Assembly: GCA_018061035.1 (NCBI GenBank)
Contig: JAGOUX010000005.1
Coordinates: 1 to 53,136, forward strand
Source: Minisyncoccota bacterium
Lineage (GTDB): Bacteria; Patescibacteriota; Minisyncoccia; Phycocordibacterales; UBA9973
Length of the DNA: 53,136 nucleotides
Direction: 5' to 3'
Of this stretch, positions 33,053-40,716 are shown in pieces; the stretch's first letter is position 1, and every line of letters starts with the position of its first letter. A program made the translations under genes and the position numbers. The notes beneath the pieces are model-generated. The model saw nothing but the letters and a program-made list of their open reading frames with translations, did not search any database and was not told the origin of the DNA.

Positions 33053-34246
33053 ATGTTAGACCTAAAAACATTCAAATCAGCGTTAGAACAATTGGAAGAA
33101 GAGCGAAAAATCCCTAAAGAAAAGATACTCGATGCCATCGAGCAGGCTATGGCTGCGGCATACAAGAAAGATTACGGCAAGCGCGGACAGATAATCCGAG
33201 CTAAATTTGATATGGAAACTGGCCAAACCAATTTCTATCAGATCAAAATCGTTGTTGATGAATCTATCGCAAAAATAGAAGAAGATGGTGCAGATGATGC
33301 AAATGTGGAATATTCAGTAAAAGAAGATGGAGATGAGAGAGTTCACTTCAATAGTGAGCACCACATCATGCTCGAAGATGCTAAAAAAATAAAGAAGGGC
33401 GTAGAATTAAATGACGAAGTTGTATTCCCTCTCGATGCCAAGGATGACTATGGCCGTATCGCAGCCCAAACTGCCAAGCAAGTTATAATTCAAAAAATTC
33501 GTGAAGCAGAACGCACATCTATCATTGATGAATATGGAACAAAAGAAGGCGAGATCATCACAGGTATCGTTCAGAAGATAGAGCGAGGAAATGTCTACAT
33601 AGATTTCAATCGAGCTACAGGTATCTTGCCAGGAGAAGAGCAAATTCCTGGGGAATATCTACAACGTGGTTCACGTATTCGTGCATATTTATACTCTGTC
33701 GAGGACACACCAAGAGGTATCAACCTTCGTCTTTCACGAACACATCCTAAATTTATCGAGAAGCTTTTTGCAGTGGAAGCACCTGAAATCGAAAATGGCA
33801 TAGTAGAAATCAAATCTATTGCCCGTGAAGCTGGAGCTCGCAGTAAAATAGCTGTATTTTCAAACGATGATCACATTGATCCTGTGGGTTCATGTGTAGG
33901 CCAAAAAGGTACTCGCGTGAATACTATCACTCAAGAATTGGGAGGCGAAAAGATTGATATCATTCCATGGAGTGAAGATCCTAAGACCTTCATCACCAAT
34001 TCCCTCTCTCCAGCAAAAGTAATATCTATAGATATCGACGAAGCTGAACACAAAGCAACTGTAGAAGTCACCGACGATCAGCTATCTCTAGCTATCGGTA
34101 AAGGTGGCCAAAATGTACGCCTAGCAGCCAAGCTCACTGGATGGAGAATCGATATCAAAGGCGACGGTGCAAAAGCTGAAACCGTAGAGGAAACACAAAA
34201 AACAGAGGAAGCGGCAGAGGAGACAGTTGAAAAAACTGCTGAATAA
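33053..34246 (+). CDS. nusA: Transcription termination/antitermination factor NusA
   Basis: A 397-aa RNA polymerase-binding factor. An N-terminal domain (about 1-150, with a non-standard acidic insertion around 85-120) is followed by an S1 domain (about 165-235) and two KH domains (about 240-375), the second with A-I-G-K-G-G-Q-N-V-R. The tail is glutamate-rich and lacks the acidic repeats of E. coli NusA. There is no Shine-Dalgarno upstream. It is followed by ppa after 15 nt. Confidence 0.95.
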   Translation: MLDLKTFKSALEQLEEERKIPKEKILDAIEQAMAAAYKKDYGKRGQIIRAKFDMETGQTNFYQIKIVVDESIAKIEEDGADDANVEYSVKEDGDERVHFNSEHHIMLEDAKKIKKGVELNDEVVFPLDAKDDYGRIAAQTAKQVIIQKIREAERTSIIDEYGTKEGEIITGIVQKIERGNVYIDFNRATGILPGEEQIPGEYLQRGSRIRAYLYSVEDTPRGINLRLSRTHPKFIEKLFAVEAPEIENGIVEIKSIAREAGARSKIAVFSNDDHIDPVGSCVGQKGTRVNTITQELGGEKIDIIPWSEDPKTFITNSLSPAKVISIDIDEAEHKATVEVTDDQLSLAIGKGGQNVRLAAKLTGWRIDIKGDGAKAETVEETQKTEEAAEETVEKTAE

Positions 34247-34261
34247 GACTAAAATAACTCC

Positions 34262-34849
34262 ATGGCAAACATAAATCATAAACCTTCTAAATATATGTTG
34301 AATCTTCTTCATGTACTTCCTTCTGTAGTAGAAGGCAAAGAAGACGTAATCAACGTTATCGTTGAAAATCTCCAAGGCACTATAAATAAGTACGAGATAA
34401 TTACCGAGAGTGGACAGCTCAAGCTCGACCGAGTCGGATATTCCTCTCTTGCTTTCCCTTTTACTTACGGAGCATTACCACAGACATGGGATTATGATGG
34501 TGATCCACTAGATGTAGAGATCGTAAACGTGACCGAGCCACTTGTGCCCGGCTGTCTAGTAGAAGCTCGAGTTATCGGTGTCATGAAATTCGAAGATGGA
34601 GGTGAAGTAGACGACAAAATTATTGCCGTACTAGCCGATGATCGTCGCAGTGACCATATTCAATCTATTGCCGACTTTGGAGAACAATTTACCAAAGAAA
34701 CTACATACTTCTGGGAACGTTACAAAGACCTCAAAAAGCCAGGAAGTGGTATACCAAAAGGCTTTTTCGACAAGAATGAAGCACTCAAAGTGATCAAAGA
34801 ATGCACAGCTAGATACGACGAAGAATACGCTCCTAAACTCGAAAAATAA
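34262..34849 (+). CDS. ppa: Inorganic pyrophosphatase
   Basis: A 195-aa soluble type I pyrophosphatase that hydrolyses PPi to drive biosynthetic reactions. The conserved core is present: G-A-L-P-Q-T-W-D-Y-D-G-D-P-L-D-V with its metal-binding aspartates, the A-V-L-A-D-D-R segment, and a K-x-x-K-P-G-S-G motif (residues near 158). It lies 15 nt after nusA and probably shares its transcript. Confidence 0.95.
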   Translation: MANINHKPSKYMLNLLHVLPSVVEGKEDVINVIVENLQGTINKYEIITESGQLKLDRVGYSSLAFPFTYGALPQTWDYDGDPLDVEIVNVTEPLVPGCLVEARVIGVMKFEDGGEVDDKIIAVLADDRRSDHIQSIADFGEQFTKETTYFWERYKDLKKPGSGIPKGFFDKNEALKVIKECTARYDEEYAPKLEK

Positions 34850-34924
34850 TCTCTTAGCATTAAAATTATATAAAGTATATAATATAGTTGGTCAGACTAT
34901 TATTATTTTTACATACTTTATTTT

Positions 34925-35752
34925 ATGAAAAAACATTTAAGTTTATTTATTATTCTCTCAATGGCCCTGATCCTAGGTGGTGGGGTGGCATATGCAGAGA
35001 CAGAATTAGAAGCACGGGCCCTAGGAGAAAATGGCACTGAAATCAAACAAGGAGAAATTGAAGAGCGAGGCCGTGCAGAAGCAGGCATCAGAGCAAGAAT
35101 ATCAAAAGATGAAAATGAGGTAGAAGACGAAAGTGAGATGGAATCAAAATCAGAGGACCGAGCAAAACTTCGAGCCGACCTCACATCAAAACGTGAATCA
35201 ATCGAAAAAGAGATGAAGGCCAAGCGAGAAGAAGCAAAAGCTATAATGGAAGCAAAAAGAGAAGAGGCCAAACAACAATTTGAAGACTTAAGAGAAAAAA
35301 TTAAGTCCGAAAAAGATGAAGCGAAGTCAAAGATATTAGAAATGAGATTGAATGGAAGAGAGAGAGTGTTGGCAAATGTAGACAAAGCCATAACTAGAAT
35401 CTCAGCACTGGCAACTAGAATCACTACCCAAATCACTAGCCTAGAAACCAAGGGTGTAGATGTCGCAAAAGCCAAAGACCTAGTAGCGCAAGCAGAAGTA
35501 AAACTTACAGCAGCAAATGCGAAAACAGTAGAAGCAAATACAATACTCGCAGTATCAGTTGAAACACTTTCCGCAGATAGTAAAGCAGCATTAAAAGTAA
35601 TTGCATCTGATACTCAGACACTACTTCGTGATGCACAAAAAATGTTGAACGATGCAGTAAAATCTCTAAAAGAGAATATCAAAATCAAAAATGATGCTGA
35701 TAAAGCCAAACTAGAGGCCACTTCATCCACAAACCAAGAGGATACTAATTAA
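34925..35752 (+). CDS. Secreted coiled-coil protein of unknown function
   Basis: A 275-aa protein with a signal peptide (1-24, ending A-Y-A). A highly charged region rich in Glu, Lys and Arg (about 25-145), which should form long coiled coils, is followed by an Ala/Thr/Lys-rich helical segment to about 255 and a polar tail. No enzyme motif is visible. I do not recognise the family. It is followed by a small membrane protein 26 nt downstream and may act in the cell envelope. Confidence 0.7.
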   Translation: MKKHLSLFIILSMALILGGGVAYAETELEARALGENGTEIKQGEIEERGRAEAGIRARISKDENEVEDESEMESKSEDRAKLRADLTSKRESIEKEMKAKREEAKAIMEAKREEAKQQFEDLREKIKSEKDEAKSKILEMRLNGRERVLANVDKAITRISALATRITTQITSLETKGVDVAKAKDLVAQAEVKLTAANAKTVEANTILAVSVETLSADSKAALKVIASDTQTLLRDAQKMLNDAVKSLKENIKIKNDADKAKLEATSSTNQEDTN

Positions 35753-35778
35753 ATAATTATTAACTAATATACATATAT

Positions 35779-36006
35779 ATGGAACAAGAGAAAAAATTGA
35801 ACGGAACTCTTATCGGATCAATAATAATTATTATTATCCTAATAGTGGGAGGCATATATACTTGGCAATCTAAAGCCAAACAATTGATTCGAGAAAAGGA
35901 AGCTCGCGAACAAACTATTCAAGCCAACGAGGCAGAGCTCAATCAGCTCGAAGCTGATCTTAGTGCCGATTCATCTGGAAGTATAGACTATAGCGACATT
36001 CAATAA
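35779..36006 (+). CDS. Small single-pass membrane protein
   Basis: A 75-aa protein with one isoleucine-rich membrane span (about 11-28) and a charged helical tail with Gln/Glu heptads, ending in Ser/Asp. No family is recognised. It directly precedes a strong terminator, so it ends the transcript that carries the coiled-coil gene; the two products may interact in the envelope. Confidence 0.65.
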   Translation: MEQEKKLNGTLIGSIIIIIILIVGGIYTWQSKAKQLIREKEAREQTIQANEAELNQLEADLSADSSGSIDYSDIQ

Positions 36007-36017
36007 CTCAACAAAAA

Positions 36018-36055
36018 AACACCACGCTCTCTTCGGAGGGCGTGGTGTTTTTTTT
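36018..36055 (+). terminator. Strong intrinsic terminator
   Basis: AACACCACGC and GCGTGGTGTT arms with a short loop, followed by a run of eight T. The next promoter begins inside the T-run. Confidence 0.9.
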
Positions 36056-36083
36056 GACAAAATAGACAAATATAAGCTAAGAT
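36054..36083 (+). promoter_or_regulatory. Promoter of tig, leaderless
   Basis: -35 TTGACA (36054-36059), 18-nt spacer, -10 TAAGAT (36078-36083), then six bases and the ATG at 36090. Transcription should start at the start codon. Confidence 0.65.
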
Positions 36084-36089
36084 AATCGC

Positions 36090-37142
36090 ATGCTAAATAC
36101 AAAAGTCACTAAATTACCCGGCAGTATGGTAGAGATCGAAGGCGAACTCGACGCTCCGGTATTCGAAGCTTATTATCCAAAGGCTCTCGCCAAGCTTGGC
36201 GAACATGTTCAAATAGATGGCTTCCGCAAAGGCAAGGTGCCTGAGAGTGTACTTGTATCTAAAATTCCTGAGATAAGCATACTCGAAGAAATGGCAGAAA
36301 TGGCCCTAGGTGAACACTATCCAAAGATAATTGAGGCCGAGAAAATAGATGTTATCAGCCGACCTGAAATAGCTATCACCAAACTCGCTCGCAACAATCC
36401 CCTTGGATTCAAGATCAAGACAGCAATCATGCCTGAAGTTAAACTCGCAGATTACAAATCTCTAGCCAAAAAAGTGATCGGAGCAGTAACAGACGAAGAA
36501 AAGAATATCGTCGTAACAGATGAGGACTTAGAAAATACCATTATGGATATCCGTAAATCCCGAGCACCGAAGGTGCACATGGCAGAGCACGCTCAAGTAG
36601 AAGGTGAAGTTGCACCAGAGCCAGAATTGCCTATATTCGATGACGAATTCGTAAAAGGACTTGGGCCCTTTGAAGGTGTAGAAGATTTCCGAAGCAAACT
36701 ACGGGAAAACATAAAACTTGAAAAGATGAACGCACAGAAAGAGAAGACTCGCCTAAAGATTATCGAGGATGTTATTACAGAAAGCACTATGGATCTACCA
36801 GAGATACTTATTGATGCCGAACTCGACAAGATTCTGTACCGCATGGAATCAGACATCACCCAGATGGGCTTGAAATTCGAGGACTATCTGAAGCATTTGA
36901 ATAAAAAGGTTGAGGATCTCCGCAAAGACTTCCGGGCTGATGCTGAGAAGAAAGCCAAGCTTGCTCTTGTGCTCCACGAGATCGCCAACAAAGAAAGCAT
37001 CAAGGCCGACGATGATACAGTGTCTAAAGAAGTCGCTCACATCCTCGAACACTATAAGGATGCTGATCCTGAGCGAGCCCGCATGCATGCGGAGAACGTT
37101 CTTACCAACGAGAAGATCTTCCAATTCCTAGAAACCCAATAA
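36090..37142 (+). CDS. tig: Trigger factor chaperone lacking the PPIase domain
   Basis: A 350-aa ribosome-associated chaperone. The ribosome-binding signature G-F-R-K-G-K-V-P is at residues 44-51 and the C-terminal helical arms are recognisable. Between them the FKBP-type prolyl isomerase domain (about 100 aa in E. coli) is missing: the arm region continues into an acidic linker (about 150-180) and F-V-K-G-L-G-P-F. It should still hold nascent chains. It stands alone between two terminators and has its own promoter. Confidence 0.88.
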   Translation: MLNTKVTKLPGSMVEIEGELDAPVFEAYYPKALAKLGEHVQIDGFRKGKVPESVLVSKIPEISILEEMAEMALGEHYPKIIEAEKIDVISRPEIAITKLARNNPLGFKIKTAIMPEVKLADYKSLAKKVIGAVTDEEKNIVVTDEDLENTIMDIRKSRAPKVHMAEHAQVEGEVAPEPELPIFDDEFVKGLGPFEGVEDFRSKLRENIKLEKMNAQKEKTRLKIIEDVITESTMDLPEILIDAELDKILYRMESDITQMGLKFEDYLKHLNKKVEDLRKDFRADAEKKAKLALVLHEIANKESIKADDDTVSKEVAHILEHYKDADPERARMHAENVLTNEKIFQFLETQ

Positions 37143-37159
37143 TATAATTCCTTGTTTTC

Positions 37160-37190
37160 AAAAAGGCCTTGAGAATCTCAAGGCCTTTTT
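37160..37190 (+). terminator. Intrinsic terminator of tig
   Basis: AAAAAGGCCTTGAG and CTCAAGGCCTTTTT pair perfectly around a short loop. The T-run merges into the clpP -35 box. Confidence 0.9.
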
Positions 37191-37215
37191 GACTTCATGG
37201 GTGATAAGATATAAT
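37189..37215 (+). promoter_or_regulatory. Promoter of clpP
   Basis: -35 TTGACT (37189-37194), 15-nt spacer, -10 TATAAT (37210-37215), 8 nt before the ATG. The spacer is short but the boxes are good. A leaderless start is likely. Confidence 0.6.
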
Positions 37216-37223
37216 ATAAAAAT

Positions 37224-37820
37224 ATGTTAATACCAACAGTTATAGAAAAATCACAATTTGGTGAACGAGCGTATGATATCTACTCTCGCCTACTACGAGA
37301 GCGCATCGTATTCCTCGCTGGTCCCATCGACGACCACACCGCAAATATTATTATCGCTCAATTATTATTCCTTGAATCCGAAGACTCGAAGAAAGATATT
37401 TCTCTCTACATCAACTCCCCTGGCGGATCAGTAACCTCGACTATGGCAATAGTTGATACCATGAACCATGTACGCCCGGATGTTTCTACTTTCTGCGTCG
37501 GCCTCGCTGCTTCTGGTGCTGCTATCGTCCTCTCTGCCGGGAAGAAAGGCAAAAGATTTATGCTCCCAAACGCTGAAGTCATGATTCATCAACCACTCGG
37601 CGGAGTTGAAGGTCAAGCGTCAGATATCGCGATAACAGCCAAGCATATATTGAAGACCCGAGACAATCTAAATAAATTCCTTGCAAAGAATACCGGCAAG
37701 AGCCCAGCTCAGATCGAGAAGGATGTAGAAAGAGATTTCTTTATGGATGCCGAGGAAGCCAAGAAATACGGAATTATCGATGAAATAGTCACTAAATCCA
37801 AAACTGGAATAACAAAATAG
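37224..37820 (+). CDS. clpP: ATP-dependent Clp protease proteolytic subunit
   Basis: A 198-aa serine protease subunit that forms the tetradecameric chamber of the Clp protease. The catalytic triad is S97 (A-A-S-G-A-A), H122 (M-I-H-Q-P) and D171 (R-D-F-F-M-D), at the standard spacing. The N-S-P-G-G-S-V oxyanion loop is present. No Clp ATPase partner lies in this window. It has its own promoter and terminator. Confidence 0.97.
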   Translation: MLIPTVIEKSQFGERAYDIYSRLLRERIVFLAGPIDDHTANIIIAQLLFLESEDSKKDISLYINSPGGSVTSTMAIVDTMNHVRPDVSTFCVGLAASGAAIVLSAGKKGKRFMLPNAEVMIHQPLGGVEGQASDIAITAKHILKTRDNLNKFLAKNTGKSPAQIEKDVERDFFMDAEEAKKYGIIDEIVTKSKTGITK

Positions 37821-37828
37821 AAGAATAT

Positions 37829-37864
37829 AAATAAGGACCATGATCAAATGGTCCTTATTTTTTT
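37829..37864 (+). terminator. Intrinsic terminator of clpP
   Basis: AAATAAGGACCAT and ATGGTCCTTATTT pair around a short loop and are followed by further T residues. Confidence 0.9.
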
Positions 37865-37876
37865 GGCATATATAGA

Positions 37877-37905
37877 TTGACAAATATCATTTTTTGTGCT
37901 ATTTT
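37877..37905 (+). promoter_or_regulatory. Promoter of cassette B
   Basis: -35 TTGACA (37877-37882), 17-nt spacer, -10 TATTTT (37900-37905). The predicted start near 37912 gives a leader of about 75 nt ending in a GGAGG Shine-Dalgarno 9 nt before the ATG. Confidence 0.75.
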
Positions 37906-37986
37906 AGCAATAGTTTTTCATTCCGCGTCGGTTGATCTTGTCAATTCTGGCAACTATCAATCTCGCGCATATGGAGGTTCGTCGAC

Positions 37987-38385
37987 ATGAACAAGCTTTT
38001 TGTTTTGATGATGGCTCTCGTTGCGAGCGCTGGCTTGGCTGCTTGCAGTCATAACCCGACACCACAGCTGACGCGCGCCATGGTGACTCCGGTCCTGATT
38101 CAGGACCTCAACCCCGTGTACGACATGGGTACCGTCAGGTCGACCAGAGACGATGTCTTTCTCTGTGGCGAGGTGCGCGCCTTCCGCCCACAGACCGCGG
38201 AAAAGAAAGGCGTGGTCATCTTTACCGACGGGAGCGCCCACGCTCTCGACGGTGCCATCGAGACCAAGATCGAACTCGGGGCTACGTACGTTTTTCGGGT
38301 GGCAAACACGCCACACCCGGAAAACGGGTATCGGGTCCTGGAGACCACCCCGATGAAGAGTTGTGGCGAGACCATCAAGAAGTAG
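37987..38385 (+). CDS. Cassette B: small lipoprotein of unknown function
   Basis: A 132-aa lipoprotein. The signal peptide ends in a lipobox-like L-A-A-C (Cys20), and the mature part is a small beta-rich domain with two further cysteines (near residues 58 and 127) and no enzyme motif. I do not recognise the family. GC content is well above the flanking clpP and rny genes, codons such as CGC, GTC and CTC dominate, and the start has a clear Shine-Dalgarno, unlike backbone genes. It ends in TAG, like the other complete cassettes. Transfer from a GC-richer bacterium is the simplest reading. Confidence 0.7.
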   Translation: MNKLFVLMMALVASAGLAACSHNPTPQLTRAMVTPVLIQDLNPVYDMGTVRSTRDDVFLCGEVRAFRPQTAEKKGVVIFTDGSAHALDGAIETKIELGATYVFRVANTPHPENGYRVLETTPMKSCGETIKK

Positions 38386-38435
38386 CCCTATCGCGGGCGG
38401 AGAGGCGGACGATACCCCCATGGTATCGTCCGCCT
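38386..38435 (+). terminator. Tandem hairpins after cassette B
   Basis: Immediately after TAG comes a small GCCC-GGGC hairpin, then a perfect long hairpin with arms GGCGGACGATACC and GGTATCGTCCGCC (about 38404-38434). No T-run follows. Confidence 0.65.
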
Positions 38436-38462
38436 AGGAAAGTAGTAATTCATCGGATATCA

Positions 38463-38496
38463 AAGCACCAGAAACACCGTTTTCTGGTGCTTCTGT
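38463..38496 (+). terminator. Hairpin with terminator features between cassette B and rny
   Basis: AAGCACCAGAAA and TTTCTGGTGCTT pair perfectly around six bases, followed by CTGTCGTTT. It may be the true end of the cassette B transcript. The rest of the 323-nt gap holds the rny promoter and a possible leader peptide. Confidence 0.6.
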
Positions 38497-38521
38497 CGTT
38501 TATACACATTTTCGTCACACC

Positions 38522-38550
38522 TAGACAGGTTCCGATATTTTTGGTATATT
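38522..38550 (+). promoter_or_regulatory. Promoter upstream of rny
   Basis: -35 TAGACA (38522-38527), 17-nt spacer, -10 TATATT (38545-38550). It would give a leader of about 150 nt containing a 21-codon ORF. Confidence 0.5.
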
Positions 38551-38606
38551 GATTACGTTGAATTTTAAAAATTATTTCATTTGGTTCACAGGAATATCCC
38601 TATATT

Positions 38607-38672
38607 ATGCAGTTTTTAAAGAGAAATTTTAAGATCTTTGCGGAAATGTTTGCAGGCGAAGTAAAACCCTAA
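38607..38672 (+). CDS. Possible 21-aa leader peptide before rny
   Basis: ATG to TAA encodes 21 residues: a basic, hydrophobic-rich first half and an acidic Gly-Glu-Val-Lys-Pro end. TATATT precedes the ATG directly. There is no Shine-Dalgarno, but backbone genes rarely have one. It could be a small amphipathic membrane peptide or a leader peptide controlling rny. It could also be chance. Confidence 0.3.
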   Translation: MQFLKRNFKIFAEMFAGEVKP

Positions 38673-38708
38673 ATATAGTGGCTGGTTCTTGTAAACTGAA
38701 AAAAGTTT

Positions 38709-40238
38709 ATGAGTACATTAATGATAATCCTAATTAGTGCTGTCGCACTGATTTTGGGCGTGGGAGTAGGATACTATCTCCGTCTGATCATCGCTCTCGG
38801 CAAGAGACGATCGATCGAGATAGACATCAAACAGATGATGGTTGCAGCCAAAGAAGAAGCGCAACGAATCACTGATGAAGCCAAAAAGATTTCAGAGACC
38901 AAACTCTCTGAACTTCGAGAAGAAGAGAAGAAAAAAGAACACGAGTTTAAAGAGACCGAGAAAAGACTCATTAAGAAAGATGAGTTTTTAGACGCGCGTC
39001 AGGTAGAAGTGAACAAGGAAGTGGAAGCTATTAAAGAAAAAGTAGAAGAGATCAAAAAGATCCAAGAGCGAGTGACCAAGGTTGAAGAAGAAAAAAAGAC
39101 TGAACTTGAGCGAGTAGCTAAATTATCTGAAGGCGAAGCAAAAGAAGAGCTTTTGAAAGATATTGAGAAGAAATATGAGGAAGATATCTTGATCAAGATC
39201 CAAAAACTTGAGAATTCTAACGAAGAGAAGCTGGATCGTCGTGCAAAGGATATTCTAGCTACCTCTATTCAGCGCCTTGCATCAAGTACTGCATCTGAGC
39301 TCATGACTACTATTGTTTCAATACCAAACAATGAGATCAAAGGTAAGATCATAGGTAAAGAAGGTAGAAATATCAGGGCTTTTGAACGAGCAGCGGGTGT
39401 AGAGCTCATCGTGGATGATACACCAGGCTCGATTGTTATCTCATCCTTCGATCCTATCCGCAGACAAGTGGCTCGCCTTGCGCTCGAGAACCTCATCCTA
39501 GACGGCCGTATCCAGCCAGCCAAGATTGAAGAATTGGTAGAAAAGGCAAAAGAAGAAATAAATAAAATAATCAAAGAAAAAGGCGAACAAGCGGTATACG
39601 AATGCGGTATATTCAACTTTGATCCCCGCATCGTAGCTATCATCGGTCGCTTATATTTCCGAACAAGCTACGGGCAGAATGTGCTTCAACACTCTATTGA
39701 GATGGCGCACATTGCCGGCATGATCGCTGAAGAGCTCGGCGCAGATGTTGCTATCGCCAAAGCTGGTGCTCTGGTGCACGATATCGGTAAAGCTCTCGAC
39801 CACGAAGTTCAAGGTACTCATATCGAAATCGGTATGCGTATTCTTCAGAAATTTGGTGCAGATGAACGAATCGTTACAGCAATGAAGTCTCACCACGAAG
39901 ACTATCCGTATGAAACTATCGAATCTATCATTGTTCAAACTGCAGACTCTATCTCAGGAGGCCGTCCTGGAGCCCGCAGAGACTCAGTAGAGAACTATTT
40001 GAAGAGATTGGGAGAACTAGAAGCCCTAGTGAATGCCTTCCCTGCTGTCGAGAAGTCTTATGCTCTCCAGGCTGGACGAGAAATCAGAATATTTGTTACT
40101 CCTGAAAAGATTTCTGATGCCGAAGCCAAGCTTATGGCTCGTGATGTAGCAATAAAGATCGAACAAGAATTGAAATATCCGGGTGAGATCAAGGTTACCA
40201 TGATCCGTGAGACAAGAATCACGGAATACGCTCGCTAA
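38709..40238 (+). CDS. rny: Ribonuclease Y
   Basis: A 509-aa membrane-tethered endoribonuclease that starts mRNA decay. It has one membrane span (about 4-28), a long charged coiled coil (35-190), a KH domain with G-K-E-G-R-N at 216-222, and an HD domain with H357-D358. The spacing matches the family. A small hairpin TAAACT/AGTTTA leads directly into the ATG, with no Shine-Dalgarno. With pnp also in the window, this suggests a Gram-positive-like RNA decay system. Confidence 0.96.
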   Translation: MSTLMIILISAVALILGVGVGYYLRLIIALGKRRSIEIDIKQMMVAAKEEAQRITDEAKKISETKLSELREEEKKKEHEFKETEKRLIKKDEFLDARQVEVNKEVEAIKEKVEEIKKIQERVTKVEEEKKTELERVAKLSEGEAKEELLKDIEKKYEEDILIKIQKLENSNEEKLDRRAKDILATSIQRLASSTASELMTTIVSIPNNEIKGKIIGKEGRNIRAFERAAGVELIVDDTPGSIVISSFDPIRRQVARLALENLILDGRIQPAKIEELVEKAKEEINKIIKEKGEQAVYECGIFNFDPRIVAIIGRLYFRTSYGQNVLQHSIEMAHIAGMIAEELGADVAIAKAGALVHDIGKALDHEVQGTHIEIGMRILQKFGADERIVTAMKSHHEDYPYETIESIIVQTADSISGGRPGARRDSVENYLKRLGELEALVNAFPAVEKSYALQAGREIRIFVTPEKISDAEAKLMARDVAIKIEQELKYPGEIKVTMIRETRITEYAR

Positions 40239-40259
40239 ATGACCCTTATTTTTAAGCCC

Positions 40260-40287
40260 TTGCCTTAAAAAACCCTTGCTATATAAT
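40260..40287 (+). promoter_or_regulatory. Promoter of hup
   Basis: -35 TTGCCT (40260-40265), 16-nt spacer, -10 TATAAT (40282-40287). The transcript should begin near 40294 and carry a leader of almost 100 nt, unusually long here. Confidence 0.65.
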
Positions 40288-40288
40288 G

Positions 40289-40390
40289 AATAGGTAGTAG
40301 TTATATACGTAAATAGGTCGAAAGAATTATAAACCAATAACCTATACGTCGCGCCGAAAGGAATTACGCGACGTGATTTAGCAAAATCAT
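40289..40390 (+). promoter_or_regulatory. Structured leader of hup
   Basis: Near the 5' end, AATAGGT occurs twice and can pair with one downstream ACCTAT, giving two alternative hairpins. The 3' part (40346-40389) forms ACGTCGCG/CGCGACGT with an inner CC-GAAA-GG and a 3' bulge AATTA, followed by TGATTT-agc-AAAATCA one base before the ATG. This 3' part matches the argS leader. Confidence 0.6.
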
Positions 40391-40663
40391 ATGAACAAAC
40401 AAGCATTAGCTGAATGGGTACACGGAAAGCTCGGTGGTACTAAGGTACAGGCTGAGGAAATCGTAGACGGATTGTTTGATGCTATCTCTACAACCTTGAA
40501 AAAGGGAGGAGAAGTTTCAATCGCTGGCTTCGGTATCTTTTCTGTAAAAGGACGCGCTGCACGAATGGCCCGCAATCCAAAGACTGGAGAGCAGGTTAAG
40601 GTTGCTGCAAAGAAAGTGCCAAAATTCCGACCTGCAAAAGGTTTGAAGGACTTGGTTGCTTAA
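40391..40663 (+). CDS. hup: DNA-binding protein HU
   Basis: A 90-aa nucleoid-associated protein. It has the helical dimer core (1-45), the G-F-G-I-F-S-V-K signature, and the DNA-binding beta-arm with R-N-P-K-T-G-E. It bends DNA and compacts the chromosome. It is a single-gene transcript between its own promoter and a strong terminator, with a long structured leader that suggests post-transcriptional control. Confidence 0.97.
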   Translation: MNKQALAEWVHGKLGGTKVQAEEIVDGLFDAISTTLKKGGEVSIAGFGIFSVKGRAARMARNPKTGEQVKVAAKKVPKFRPAKGLKDLVA

Positions 40664-40686
40664 TATTTAATCTCGAGATTAAATAC

Positions 40687-40714
40687 AAAAAAACACCCTC
40701 TCGGGTGTTTTTTT
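40687..40714. terminator. Bidirectional terminator between hup and yifB
   Basis: AAAAAAACACCC and GGGTGTTTTTTT around a TCTC loop. It serves hup on the plus strand and yifB on the minus strand, which converge here. Confidence 0.9.
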
Positions 40715-40716
40715 GT

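Noticed and set aside
37957-38421. Long ORF on the minus strand opposite cassette B
   Set aside because: It mirrors the GC-rich plus-strand gene. Only the plus-strand frame has a promoter, Shine-Dalgarno, lipobox and terminal hairpins; the reverse frame has none.
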